NCBI GenBank assembly: GCA_964529685.1
Contig: CAZGZC010000002.1
Location: 1-64,000, forward strand
Direction of reading: 5' to 3'
Origin: JALQUO01 sp964529685
Lineage (GTDB): Bacteria > Pseudomonadota > Alphaproteobacteria > Rickettsiales > Midichloriaceae
Length of the DNA stretch: 64,000 nucleotides
Shown: positions 27,285 through 35,792 of the stretch, piece by piece
How the letters are laid out: the number at the start of each line of letters is the position of its first letter
Position numbering within the stretch: position 1 is the first letter of the stretch
Translations under genes and position numbers: made by a program
Notes under the pieces: model-generated
Seen by the model: the letters and a program-made list of their open reading frames with translations, nothing else
Databases searched by the model: none
Told to the model about the DNA's origin: nothing

Positions 27285-28007
27285 ATGAGCAAAACCAAAA
27301 TAGACTGGTTAGGGCACTTAAAATCAATCTTATATATAATAACTTTAGTGATAATAATAAGAGGTGTAGGTTTTGAACTTTTTCATGTTCCATCTGGTTC
27401 AATGAAGGAAACTCTTCTTACGGAAGATCACATATTTGTAACTAAGTTTAGCTATGGAATAGGTCCCTACTCAGCCATAGTACCAATCCCAATTAGCAAG
27501 AGAATTTTCTTTTCACAACCTAAGAGAGGTGATATAATTGTTTTTAGATCTCCTTATGATGATGATCCAAAAGGACGCTATATAAAGAGATTAATTGGAT
27601 TGCCAGGAGATAAAATTCAGATGATTGACAGAATTCTATATATCAATGATAAGCCGGTGAATCTTATTCCAGATGGTGAGTTTGACGACAAAGATTTAAA
27701 TAAAAAATATCAAAGATTTATTGAAGAAAATCCAGAAGGAGTAAGGTATCATGTACTGTATGATCTAAATTGTCCAGAAGAGGAATTTCCAAATACAACA
27801 GGGATTTATCAGGTACCGCAAGGATATTACTTCTTTATGGGAGACAATAGAAATAATTCGATCGACAGTAGGTTCTTAAAAAATATCGGTTACATACAAG
27901 ATATCAGACTTCTCGGCAAAGCTCAGTATCTTTTATGGAATGGAGGAACATTTAAAAATATCTTTACATTGTTTCCTGGCGATAGAAAATTTATGAGACT
28001 ACATTAA
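27285..28007 (+). CDS. lepB: Signal peptidase I
   Basis: A 240-aa serine protease anchored by an N-terminal helix (residues about 13-32). The catalytic Ser39 lies in HVPSGSMKETL, the general-base Lys in GRYIKRLIGLPGD near residue 107, and the late MGDNRNNSIDSR box is intact. It cleaves Sec signal peptides at the outer face of the inner membrane. Divergent from secA with about 190 bases between. Confidence 0.97.
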   Translation: MSKTKIDWLGHLKSILYIITLVIIIRGVGFELFHVPSGSMKETLLTEDHIFVTKFSYGIGPYSAIVPIPISKRIFFSQPKRGDIIVFRSPYDDDPKGRYIKRLIGLPGDKIQMIDRILYINDKPVNLIPDGEFDDKDLNKKYQRFIEENPEGVRYHVLYDLNCPEEEFPNTTGIYQVPQGYYFFMGDNRNNSIDSRFLKNIGYIQDIRLLGKAQYLLWNGGTFKNIFTLFPGDRKFMRLH

Positions 28008-28037
28008 ATTATCTATGGTAGAAACCCTTATTGAAAA

Positions 28038-29789
28038 ATGAAAAAAAGAAAATTATTACGAGAGATAAAATCAATAATAACTTATATAAGCCCCTATAAA
28101 AAGGAAGTAGTTATAGCCATAATTGCTCTATTTTTCAGCTCCAGTTCCGTTCTAATACTAAGCCAAAATATCAGGCATGTTATAGACAATGGTATTGCAG
28201 CAGGTAATAAAGAAATGTTGTTTCAAGCAGTTATAAAAACTCTTATGGTAGTACTGGTTCTAGGAATAGCAACTGCAGTGAGGTTCTACTTTATAACTTA
28301 TGTAGGCGAGAAAGTCATAGCTGATATTAGAAGAAAAATTAACAGTAAAATATTAAGTCTATCACCTAGTTTTTTTGAGACAAATAAGGCAGGTGATCTA
28401 TTAGCTCAACTTTCAGGAGATACAACTGAAATTTATAATATAATCAGTAGCAGCTTGTCAGTCCTTATGAGAAATATAGTGATGCTAATAGGTGGTATAA
28501 TTATGATGACGACTACGAGTCTCAAGCTAACAGGGATAATTGGGATTATAATTCCACTACTAGTTGTTTTAGTTATGGTTATGAGTAGAACTACAAGAAA
28601 ACTCTCTAGAAGAACACAAGATAAAGTTGCCGAGCTTACTTCAATTACAGACGAGATTATACATAATATAAAAACTATCCAGTCTTATGCTCAGGAGAAG
28701 ACTGAAAAAATTCGGTTTGAGACAAAATTATCTGATCTATTAAATGTTAGTTTAAATAGAATTTTTTCCAGATCAATTCTGACTTTTGCTCTAATTGTTG
28801 GTGTTTTCTCAACAGTAGGTATGATTTTATCGATAGGTAGTGCAGATGTAATTAATGGCACTATATCTACTGGACAGCTTTCAAGTTTTATATTTCTAAC
28901 TATAATTTGCGGTGCATCGCTTATAGCTCTAAGTGAGACTATAAATAACATAAGTAAAGCATCTGGTGTGTCTGAAAGAATTTCAGAATTTTTAGCAAAA
29001 GTGCCAGATATTCAAAGTTTATCAAATGCAATGTTGCTATCAGAAAAGAGCGCTCTTTCAGAAATAAGATTTAACAAGGTAACGTTTTTTTACCCATCTC
29101 AATCAGAATCGCCAGTTTTGAAAAAAATATCACTAAATTTTGAATCATGTAAAACAACAGCAATAGTCGGTCCGTCTGGTGCCGGTAAAAGTACTATTAT
29201 TCAACTAATTTTGAGATTTTATAATATTAATGAAGGAAGGATTACATATAAGAATGTTGACATATCTCAGGTAGATTTGCAAGATTTTAGAAATGAATTT
29301 GCTTATGTAAGTCAGGATCCGGCAATATTTTCAGCTTCGATCTATGAAAATATAGCCTATGGCAGACCCAATGCATCTCTAGAAGAGATTAAAGAATCAG
29401 CAAAAGCGGCAGCTGCAATTGATTTCATAAGTGAATTACCGAAAGGATTTGATACTTTTGTAGGTGAAAAAGGTGTGAGATTATCTGGTGGTCAGAAGCA
29501 AAGAATAGCTATAGCTAGAGCAATTTTAAAGAACCCAAAAGTTTTGTTATTAGATGAAGCAACTTCATCATTAGATAACCATAATGAGTTTTTAGTTCAT
29601 AAGGGGCTTGAGAATCTTATGCAAAATAGGACTTGTATTATTGTTGCTCACAGACTATCTACAATCAAGAATGCAGACAAAATAATTGTAATTAAAGACG
29701 GTATAGTTTGTGAAGAAGGTAAACATAATGAGCTTTTTGAGAAAAATGGAGTATACTCTAGGCTCTATAAAAGGGGATCTTACAAATAA
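28038..29789 (+). CDS. ABC exporter, MsbA-like
   Basis: A 583-aa half-transporter: six-helix exporter domain in residues about 15-310, then an ATPase with Walker A GPSGAGKST, signature RLSGGQKQR, Walker B VLLLDEATSSLD and IVAHRLSTIK. The sequence resembles lipid A/phospholipid flippases and the alphaproteobacterial exporter ATM group; substrate is not certain. It sits 30 bases after lepB and 12 before tsaD, so lepB-exporter-tsaD look like one operon. Confidence 0.9.
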   Translation: MKKRKLLREIKSIITYISPYKKEVVIAIIALFFSSSSVLILSQNIRHVIDNGIAAGNKEMLFQAVIKTLMVVLVLGIATAVRFYFITYVGEKVIADIRRKINSKILSLSPSFFETNKAGDLLAQLSGDTTEIYNIISSSLSVLMRNIVMLIGGIIMMTTTSLKLTGIIGIIIPLLVVLVMVMSRTTRKLSRRTQDKVAELTSITDEIIHNIKTIQSYAQEKTEKIRFETKLSDLLNVSLNRIFSRSILTFALIVGVFSTVGMILSIGSADVINGTISTGQLSSFIFLTIICGASLIALSETINNISKASGVSERISEFLAKVPDIQSLSNAMLLSEKSALSEIRFNKVTFFYPSQSESPVLKKISLNFESCKTTAIVGPSGAGKSTIIQLILRFYNINEGRITYKNVDISQVDLQDFRNEFAYVSQDPAIFSASIYENIAYGRPNASLEEIKESAKAAAAIDFISELPKGFDTFVGEKGVRLSGGQKQRIAIARAILKNPKVLLLDEATSSLDNHNEFLVHKGLENLMQNRTCIIVAHRLSTIKNADKIIVIKDGIVCEEGKHNELFEKNGVYSRLYKRGSYK

Positions 29790-29801
29790 AAATATATATT
29801 A

Positions 29802-30827
29802 ATGAAAGTACTAGGTATAGAAACTAGCTGCGATGAGACTGGAATAGCTTTAGTTGATTCATATAGAAATATATTGCTCAATGAGGTTTATAGTCAAGTA
29901 AAAATCCATGCTCAATATGGAGGAATTATTCCAGAATTGGCTGCTAGAAACCATGTTGAGATACTTCCTGAGCTGCTTAGAAGTGCAATATCATCCGGGC
30001 AGCTAAATCTAGATGTAATAGATGCAGTTGCCGTAACAGCTGGTCCAGGCTTGATTGGAGGTGTTATAGTAGGTGTAATGGTAGCAAAAGGATTAGCCAG
30101 TGCTTTAGGTAAACCTTGTATTCCAATTAATCATCTTGAGGGACATGCATTAACTGCACGTTTAACTGATCCAAGGCTAGAGTTCCCATATCTGTTACTG
30201 CTAGTATCTGGGGGGCATTGTCAAATAATCTATGCTAAAGGAGTTGGTGACTATGAACTACTGGGATCTACAAAAGATGATGCAGTTGGTGAAGCTTTTG
30301 ACAAGATAGCTAAAATGCTAAAATTAGAATATCCAGGTGGCCCTGCTATTGAAAAATTAGCTGCGCAAGGTGATCCTAAAGCTTATTCATTCCCTAAAGC
30401 ATTCTATGGAGAAAAACACTGCAATATGTCTTTTTCTGGAATAAAAACAGCTGTTTCGAGACAGATAGCCAAGGAAAATAATCTAACACAGCAAGTTAAA
30501 TCTGATATAGCAGCATCATTCCAGGATGCTGTAAGCATTACACTATGTGATAGAGTAAAGATAGCAATAACCAGTTGTAATGAGAAAGATTTCCAATTTA
30601 AAAGTGTTGTGGTAGCTGGTGGTGTTGCTGCAAATAGGTATTTAGTCTCCAAACTAAGTATTTTATGCAATGATTTTAACAAAGCTTTAGTAGTACCACC
30701 AATAAATCTCTGTACAGATAATGGAGCAATGATAGCTTGGGCAGGTATTGAAAAGCTTGCTTTTGGTTTTGGGAGCGAATTGAGCTTTGCTCCAAGGTCA
30801 AAGTGGCCTATTGCAGCTATACTTTAA
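29802..30827 (+). CDS. tsaD: tRNA threonylcarbamoyladenosine synthase catalytic subunit
   Basis: A 341-aa member of the Kae1/TsaD family that transfers the threonylcarbamoyl group to A37 of tRNAs reading ANN codons. ETSCDETGIALVD starts the ASKHA fold; metal-binding His111 and His115 are in INHLEGHAL; LLLVSGGHCQ, CTDNGAMIAWAG and the long family length are normal. tsaC, which makes the substrate, is also in this window at 59.7 kb. Confidence 0.97.
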   Translation: MKVLGIETSCDETGIALVDSYRNILLNEVYSQVKIHAQYGGIIPELAARNHVEILPELLRSAISSGQLNLDVIDAVAVTAGPGLIGGVIVGVMVAKGLASALGKPCIPINHLEGHALTARLTDPRLEFPYLLLLVSGGHCQIIYAKGVGDYELLGSTKDDAVGEAFDKIAKMLKLEYPGGPAIEKLAAQGDPKAYSFPKAFYGEKHCNMSFSGIKTAVSRQIAKENNLTQQVKSDIAASFQDAVSITLCDRVKIAITSCNEKDFQFKSVVVAGGVAANRYLVSKLSILCNDFNKALVVPPINLCTDNGAMIAWAGIEKLAFGFGSELSFAPRSKWPIAAIL

Positions 30828-30942
30828 AAAAATGATTAGTGATAACAGATAACAAATTTGTAGATAGGACTTGATAAAATAATAATTATTTTATAATAGT
30901 TTAAACTTTAAAAAGCGCATATTATATAAATTTTATAAATGT

Positions 30943-30948
30943 TATAAT
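30943..30948 (+). promoter_or_regulatory. Possible -10 box upstream of the fliF operon
   Basis: A perfect TATAAT stands 32 bases before the fliF ATG; the DNA 17 bases further up (TATTAT-like) is a poor -35. An AAGGA ribosome-binding site lies just before the ATG. Flagellar operons elsewhere use special sigma factors, but this box looks housekeeping. Confidence 0.35.
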
Positions 30949-30979
30949 ACGACCTATAATTAATCGATAAAGGATAAAG

Positions 30980-32563
30980 ATGGATATCTTAAAGAATCTA
31001 AGTAAAACTAAGTTAGCTGCTGTAATAGGAGCAACCCTTAGCATTTTAGTCGTTGTTGGAGTGTTAGTATTCAACGTTTCCAAGCCAATAATGGCGCCTC
31101 TCTTTGGTGAATTATCTCAGGAGGATGCAAGTTTAGTTATTTCAAAACTACAAGCAATGGGCAAATCTTATACTTCTGATCAGAATGGTAAGGTAATTAT
31201 GGTTCCTGCTCAAGATGTCTTGTCTATTAGAATGCAGCTAGCTCAGGATGGTGTACCTAGTGACTCTAGGATTCTTGGCTATGAGGTTTTTGATAGACAA
31301 GATATTTTAGGTAGTTCTCAGTTTGTTAATAATATAAATGAGATTAGAGCACTTGAGGGAGAGTTAGTTAGGACAATTAATAGTATATCTGAAGTTGAGC
31401 AGTCAAGAGTTCATATAGTTATTCCAAAATCAAATTATTTCTCTAAAAGTGGTCAGGATGCTTCTGCATCTGTATTTGTAAAGATTAAACAGGGTAGGCA
31501 ATTAAAAGATGGACAGATCACAGGTATAGCAAATCTAGTGGCCGCTGCAGTTCCAGGATTATTAGTAAGCAGTGTGGCTATTATAGATCAGAATGGTAGA
31601 CCTCTCAAAACACCTGGCGAAGAAGAATATAGTAACGGCGCTAAAAATATTACTGAATATAAATCAAATCTAGAGAGTAAATTAAAAAAAGCTGTTGAGG
31701 ATATAGTTGGCAAATATGTTGGATTAGAAAAAGTACAGGCTAATGTTGTAGCTGAGATAGATTTTGACAAGATAGTTGTCAATCAAGAGGAGTATAATCC
31801 TGATGCGCAAGTTATGAGGTCTCAGAGGAACTCAAGTGAAAAGAGTCACGATACTGAAATGGAAAAGAACGTTAGTGTTAGTACTAATATCCCTAATTTT
31901 CTACAGAAAGCTCAGCCTCATAGCTTGAAAGAATATGTGAAAGAAGATTCAATTACTAACTATGAGATATCTAAAACAGTTACCAATAAGGTTATACAGT
32001 GGGGTGCTATAAAACAGCTTTCTGTTGCAGTTCTTGTTGATGGAGTATATGATATTGATAAACAGACGAAGAAAGAAGTTTATGTTAGAAATAGAAGTGA
32101 AGAAGAATTAGTTAAAATTAAACAGCTTGTCACAGCTGCAATTGGTGCTGATGAGAGCCGTGGAGATAAGGTTGAAGTTATGAATCTTAAGTTTGCTCAA
32201 AATGATCCTTTCGTTGATATAGAGCAACCTCAAGAGATGAAGTATGATGCAGCTACAATAGCTCAGATGGTAATAGTTTTAATTGTTATGCTTCTAGCTT
32301 TAATACTCTTCATAAAACCAGATTTAGGTAAAATATTTAGAAAAAAAGATTTTATGTCAAATGATACAATCCCTGAAAATCTACAGAGTAGATTAACTCA
32401 AAAATCTATTTCTCAGAATAGTAATCTTCCTAATAATCAAGGCATAAATAAGCCATTTGCAGAGAAGCAATATGAGGAATTATTGAATTATCTCAATTCC
32501 TCTGCTGGTGAAGATATAGAAAATACAGTTAAGGTGATAAGAAATTGGATTCTACAAAGATGA
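30980..32563 (+). CDS. fliF: Flagellar MS-ring protein FliF
   Basis: A 527-aa membrane-ring protein. Transmembrane helix at residues about 14-33, then the YscJ/FliF ring-building domains (PLFGELSQEDASLVISKLQ, VPSDSRILGYEVFD, RALEGELVRTI, RVHIVIP in order), a second helix at about 428-446 and a short cytoplasmic tail that contacts FliG. A good AAGGA sits before the ATG. It opens the overlapping fliF-fliG-fliH-fliN-ispD operon. Flagellar genes are rare in Rickettsiales and are best known from Midichloriaceae. Confidence 0.95.
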   Translation: MDILKNLSKTKLAAVIGATLSILVVVGVLVFNVSKPIMAPLFGELSQEDASLVISKLQAMGKSYTSDQNGKVIMVPAQDVLSIRMQLAQDGVPSDSRILGYEVFDRQDILGSSQFVNNINEIRALEGELVRTINSISEVEQSRVHIVIPKSNYFSKSGQDASASVFVKIKQGRQLKDGQITGIANLVAAAVPGLLVSSVAIIDQNGRPLKTPGEEEYSNGAKNITEYKSNLESKLKKAVEDIVGKYVGLEKVQANVVAEIDFDKIVVNQEEYNPDAQVMRSQRNSSEKSHDTEMEKNVSVSTNIPNFLQKAQPHSLKEYVKEDSITNYEISKTVTNKVIQWGAIKQLSVAVLVDGVYDIDKQTKKEVYVRNRSEEELVKIKQLVTAAIGADESRGDKVEVMNLKFAQNDPFVDIEQPQEMKYDAATIAQMVIVLIVMLLALILFIKPDLGKIFRKKDFMSNDTIPENLQSRLTQKSISQNSNLPNNQGINKPFAEKQYEELLNYLNSSAGEDIENTVKVIRNWILQR

Positions 32564-33537
32564 AACAAGGTATAGAGAAGGCGGCAATTCTAATGATGAT
32601 GATCCGCGATAGTAATACTGTTAAAGAGATTTTTGGTAGACTTGAGCAGAATGAGATATATGAAATATCTCTTGCAATGGCTAACTTAGGAAATATTGAT
32701 TCTGAAAGAGTTGAGAAGATAATTATAGAATTTGCTCACGAATTAAACCAATCTCTACAAATAGTAGGGAATGTAAAAACTGCAGAGCTATTCCTAAAGA
32801 AAGTACTTAATCAAGAGGATTATGAAAGAGTATTCAATAAAATTAAACATGCCAATACTAGTTCTACCTGGGAAATGATTGCCAATTTAGATGACATCTC
32901 TGTTGCTAAGTTTATCAAATATGAAAATCCTCAGACTGCAGCTCTTATCCTTTCAAAGTTATCAGGTTATAAAAGCTCTAGGATACTAAAAAATCTTAAT
33001 AAAGATTTCTCAATAGAGATTTTAAGGCGTATGATGTACTTGAACAACGTTAAAATAGATACATTAAATAGGGTTGAGAGGGTGATAGAAAGTGAAATCA
33101 ACAATCTATCGAGTCAGTTCAATAAGAGTGATAGCATCAACATAATCGCTGAGATTTTTAATAACTTCAGTAAAGATGATGAAGTTGTTTTCATGGACGC
33201 ATTACAGGAAAAAGATCCTGAAGTAGCTACGAAAATAGCTAGGGCAATGCTAACATTTAATGACCTTGAATTTATTCAAGATAATGGGATTCAAGAAATT
33301 ATTAAAAAGCTTGATAATAATACTCTTGTTACAGCACTTGCTGGCGCATCTGAAAATACCAGAGCAGCATTCTTAAATACAATGTCTCAGAGAGTTGCAA
33401 GAATGATAGCTGATGAAATAGAAGGTAGTATCAAGTATAGTAAAAAAGATATATCAGAAGCTCAAAACAAAATAATCAAACTTGTTAGAAACATGATTGC
33501 TGATGGCTCTATCATAATTAATAAGAATATAGTCTAA
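32560..33537 (+). CDS. fliG: Flagellar motor switch protein FliG
   Basis: A 325-aa rotor protein, normal length. The N-terminus (GIEKAAILMMMI) binds FliF; the middle domain contains ENPQTAALILSKL, the FliG_M signature (EHPQ-like); the C-terminal domain carries the charged ridge around VDEVVFMDALQEKDPEVA-type sequence (here DEVVFMDALQEKDP) and ends in an armadillo bundle that touches stators. I chose ATG 32560, which overlaps the fliF stop as ATGA; a TTG five codons earlier is less likely. Confidence 0.93.
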   Translation: MKQGIEKAAILMMMIRDSNTVKEIFGRLEQNEIYEISLAMANLGNIDSERVEKIIIEFAHELNQSLQIVGNVKTAELFLKKVLNQEDYERVFNKIKHANTSSTWEMIANLDDISVAKFIKYENPQTAALILSKLSGYKSSRILKNLNKDFSIEILRRMMYLNNVKIDTLNRVERVIESEINNLSSQFNKSDSINIIAEIFNNFSKDDEVVFMDALQEKDPEVATKIARAMLTFNDLEFIQDNGIQEIIKKLDNNTLVTALAGASENTRAAFLNTMSQRVARMIADEIEGSIKYSKKDISEAQNKIIKLVRNMIADGSIIINKNIV

Positions 33538-34244
33538 TGACAAATATTCAAATAAAAAAATTTGAATTTCAGGATCTATCATCAACAAATAAAAATCACG
33601 GAAAATCAATCATTGGTGATATAACTCCAGAAGCAGAAGATACTAAATTGCACGAGGATATTGATACAAGCTATGCAGATCATAATATTCTGAATGAGAT
33701 TGGTCAAAATGTCCCAAATGACCATAATAAAGTAAGCAAGAACACAATAAAAATGACACAAGAAGAGCTTGACACTTTTATTGCAAAAGCCCAGAAAGAT
33801 GCTATTGATCAGTATGTTGCTTCTCAGCCTGTTGTTGAGAATAATGATCAAGAAGCAACAACATTACTTTTTCCTATTTTAGAAAATATTAAAAACAGAT
33901 TTGAAGCTGAGGTAGAAAATTTATTGGAAAAAATCCTCAAATTAGTTTATGTTGTTGCAGCTAAAGTTATTGACATAGAGCTAATAAAAATTTCTCAGGA
34001 AGACTTTATAAGATTAATTTCACAGAAGATGAAAGCAATGCAGTTCTATGAAACTGTCAAAATTGAAGTAAAAGATGTAGCTTTAGCTGAAGCCTTAGCA
34101 AACTCTGGGATTGAAGTTTCAGTCAATAATGATATGCTTGCCAATGATTATAAAATTATCTGGTGTAATGGATTCCTGGAAAGAAACTCATCAGAAATTG
34201 CAGCGCAGATAGAAGAAACTTTAATTGATCAATTGAGAAAATGA
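33537..34244 (+). CDS. fliH: Flagellar assembly protein FliH-like
   Basis: A 235-aa protein placed where FliH is expected between fliG and fliN. The N-terminal third is polar and disordered-looking; the middle is helical (ENIKNRFEAEVENLLEKILK) as in the FliH stator that restrains the FliI ATPase; the C-terminal part resembles FliH/YscL/V-ATPase E subunits. It starts inside the fliG stop (TAATG) and its stop overlaps fliN (ATGA). Name rests on context plus overall shape rather than strict motifs. Confidence 0.75.
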   Translation: MTNIQIKKFEFQDLSSTNKNHGKSIIGDITPEAEDTKLHEDIDTSYADHNILNEIGQNVPNDHNKVSKNTIKMTQEELDTFIAKAQKDAIDQYVASQPVVENNDQEATTLLFPILENIKNRFEAEVENLLEKILKLVYVVAAKVIDIELIKISQEDFIRLISQKMKAMQFYETVKIEVKDVALAEALANSGIEVSVNNDMLANDYKIIWCNGFLERNSSEIAAQIEETLIDQLRK

Positions 34245-34480
34245 AACAAGATTTAAACTTATTATTAAACTCAGTACCGCTAAAGATATCTGCAGTTTTA
34301 GGAGAAACTAAGATGACTGTGGAAGAAGTATTGAAGCTAACGCAGGGCACAGTTATTGAACTTGAGAAGAAAGTTGGCGAACCAGTAGATATCTTTATCA
34401 ATGATAAAATAATTGCTAAAGGTGAAATAGTGATTGTAGATGGAAAAATAGGTATAACTCTAACTGAAATTGTCAAGTAG
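34241..34480 (+). CDS. fliN: Flagellar motor switch protein FliN
   Basis: A 79-aa SpoA-domain protein forming the C-ring. It reads VPLKISAVLGETKMTVEEVL, then LTQGTVIELEKKVGEPVDIF and the closing strand GEIVIVDGKIGITLTEIV, which is the complete FliN core without the usual N-terminal extension. It controls rotor switching and docking of the export ATPase complex. The start overlaps fliH and the end overlaps ispD. Confidence 0.95.
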   Translation: MKQDLNLLLNSVPLKISAVLGETKMTVEEVLKLTQGTVIELEKKVGEPVDIFINDKIIAKGEIVIVDGKIGITLTEIVK

Positions 34481-35081
34481 AGTAGCTTTAATAGTTGCTG
34501 GAGGTAATGGTACACGTTTTGGTAGTGCATTGCCAAAGCAATATCATGCCATAGCTGATCATATATCAATTTTAGATCATACAGTTGCAGTTTTTCAAGA
34601 ACATTCACAAATTGATTTAGTTTGCGTTGTAGTTGGTAAGAATCATGAGATAGAACCATCTATACCATATACTTATAGTGGAAAAACTCGTCAAGAATCA
34701 GTTAGAAATGGACTAAGGTTTCTCAAACAATATGATCCAGAATATGTACTAATTCATGATGCAGTACGACCTTTTGTATCACATTACTTGATCTCTAAAG
34801 TAGTTAATGCATTAGAAAATTATGAAGCAGTTGATGTTGGACTACCGATAGTTGATACGATCAAGACATATGATGGAGAAATTATCCCCAGAGAGTCCAT
34901 ATATGCAACTCAGACTCCGCAAGGTTTCCATTTTCAAACAATACTTGATTTACATGAGCAAGCTATTGGTGAGTATACTGATGATATATCTCTTTATTTA
35001 GATTCTGGCAGGAAAAATTTTGTTCTAGTCGCTGGCGATCGACAAAACATTAAAATCACTTATAAAGAAGATTTGCTGTAA
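34470..35081 (+). CDS. ispD: 2-C-methyl-D-erythritol 4-phosphate cytidylyltransferase
   Basis: Third step of the non-mevalonate isoprenoid pathway: CTP plus methylerythritol phosphate gives CDP-ME. The N-terminal nucleotide-binding loop ALIVAGGNGTRFGSALPKQY is intact, with VLIHDAVRPFV and ATQTPQGF further on. The protein is a stand-alone IspD of 203 residues, not fused to IspF as in many alphaproteobacteria. The start is a TTG that lies 11 bases inside fliN, so translation appears coupled to the flagellar operon. Confidence 0.93.
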   Translation: MSSRVALIVAGGNGTRFGSALPKQYHAIADHISILDHTVAVFQEHSQIDLVCVVVGKNHEIEPSIPYTYSGKTRQESVRNGLRFLKQYDPEYVLIHDAVRPFVSHYLISKVVNALENYEAVDVGLPIVDTIKTYDGEIIPRESIYATQTPQGFHFQTILDLHEQAIGEYTDDISLYLDSGRKNFVLVAGDRQNIKITYKEDLL

Positions 35082-35127
35082 CTTAATCTTAAAGAATTCG
35101 TGCTAATATCAAAAATATATAAATTTT

Positions 35128-35547
35128 ATGAGTTTAAATCCTTTAAAACATCTTAATCTGTCATTAACAAGTACTGCTGCTTTAATTATTGCAATAGATA
35201 GGCACAAGTTAGATGCAGCATCACTAATGTTCTACACAATCACAAATTTTCTACAGGACAATAATAACATAGACCCAGAAAGGATTTGTGGAATATACAA
35301 AGATAACTTTAAGGCAACAGAGTCAATAGTTGGAACATACTTGTATACATTAATTCTTGTCAATGTTATTGGATATATTTCAGGAGGTATAGCTAAAGTA
35401 ATAGGATGTTGTGTCAATGATTATATAATATCAAACGAATTTTTAACAAAAGCTTTAATTGGAACTTTGAGTGCTGGGTTATCAAGTATATTTGATTATT
35501 CTAATCTATTTGCATTTGAATCTATCTCAAGGTTCAGTTCATGCTAA
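35128..35547 (+). CDS. Unrecognised membrane protein, probably 5' part of a frameshifted gene
   Basis: 139 residues, with one clear hydrophobic region at about residues 71-95 (TLILVNVIGYISGGIAKVIG) and a second at about 105-120. I do not recognise it. The frame ends in a short unlikely tail (ISRFSSC), and the +1 frame continues with a good protein-like sequence, so a single-base change probably split a gene of about 190 codons. A programmed shift or sequencing error is also possible. Confidence 0.5.
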   Translation: MSLNPLKHLNLSLTSTAALIIAIDRHKLDAASLMFYTITNFLQDNNNIDPERICGIYKDNFKATESIVGTYLYTLILVNVIGYISGGIAKVIGCCVNDYIISNEFLTKALIGTLSAGLSSIFDYSNLFAFESISRFSSC

Positions 35548-35701
35548 GTTATTTGCACTTAGTGCAATTGAATATGGCTTGTCTTTTTATGAAGATGAAA
35601 TGATGAAAAGAGACAGTTCTCAAAATGATGAAAATATAATTGATCACAATGCGTTAGATCAAGAGATGCATGCCATTGAAATGGAATCTGTTCAAATTTA
35701 G
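35471..35701 (+). CDS. Downstream +1-frame continuation of the same unrecognised gene
   Basis: From about 35520 this frame gives LSQGSVHAKLFALSAIEYGL and an acidic tail (YEDEMMKRDSSQNDEN). The first about 17 codons of the frame as given are an out-of-frame reading of the preceding gene and are probably not translated. Best read as the C-terminal part of the protein begun at 35128. Confidence 0.4.
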   Translation: MLGYQVYLIILIYLHLNLSQGSVHAKLFALSAIEYGLSFYEDEMMKRDSSQNDENIIDHNALDQEMHAIEMESVQI

Positions 35702-35792
35702 ATTCATTACTGATTTATTTTCAGGAAAAAGCTGCTATTCTCATTCAGTTTTACTAAAATCACTGCTAAGATTTATAGAAAAACTTTAACTT

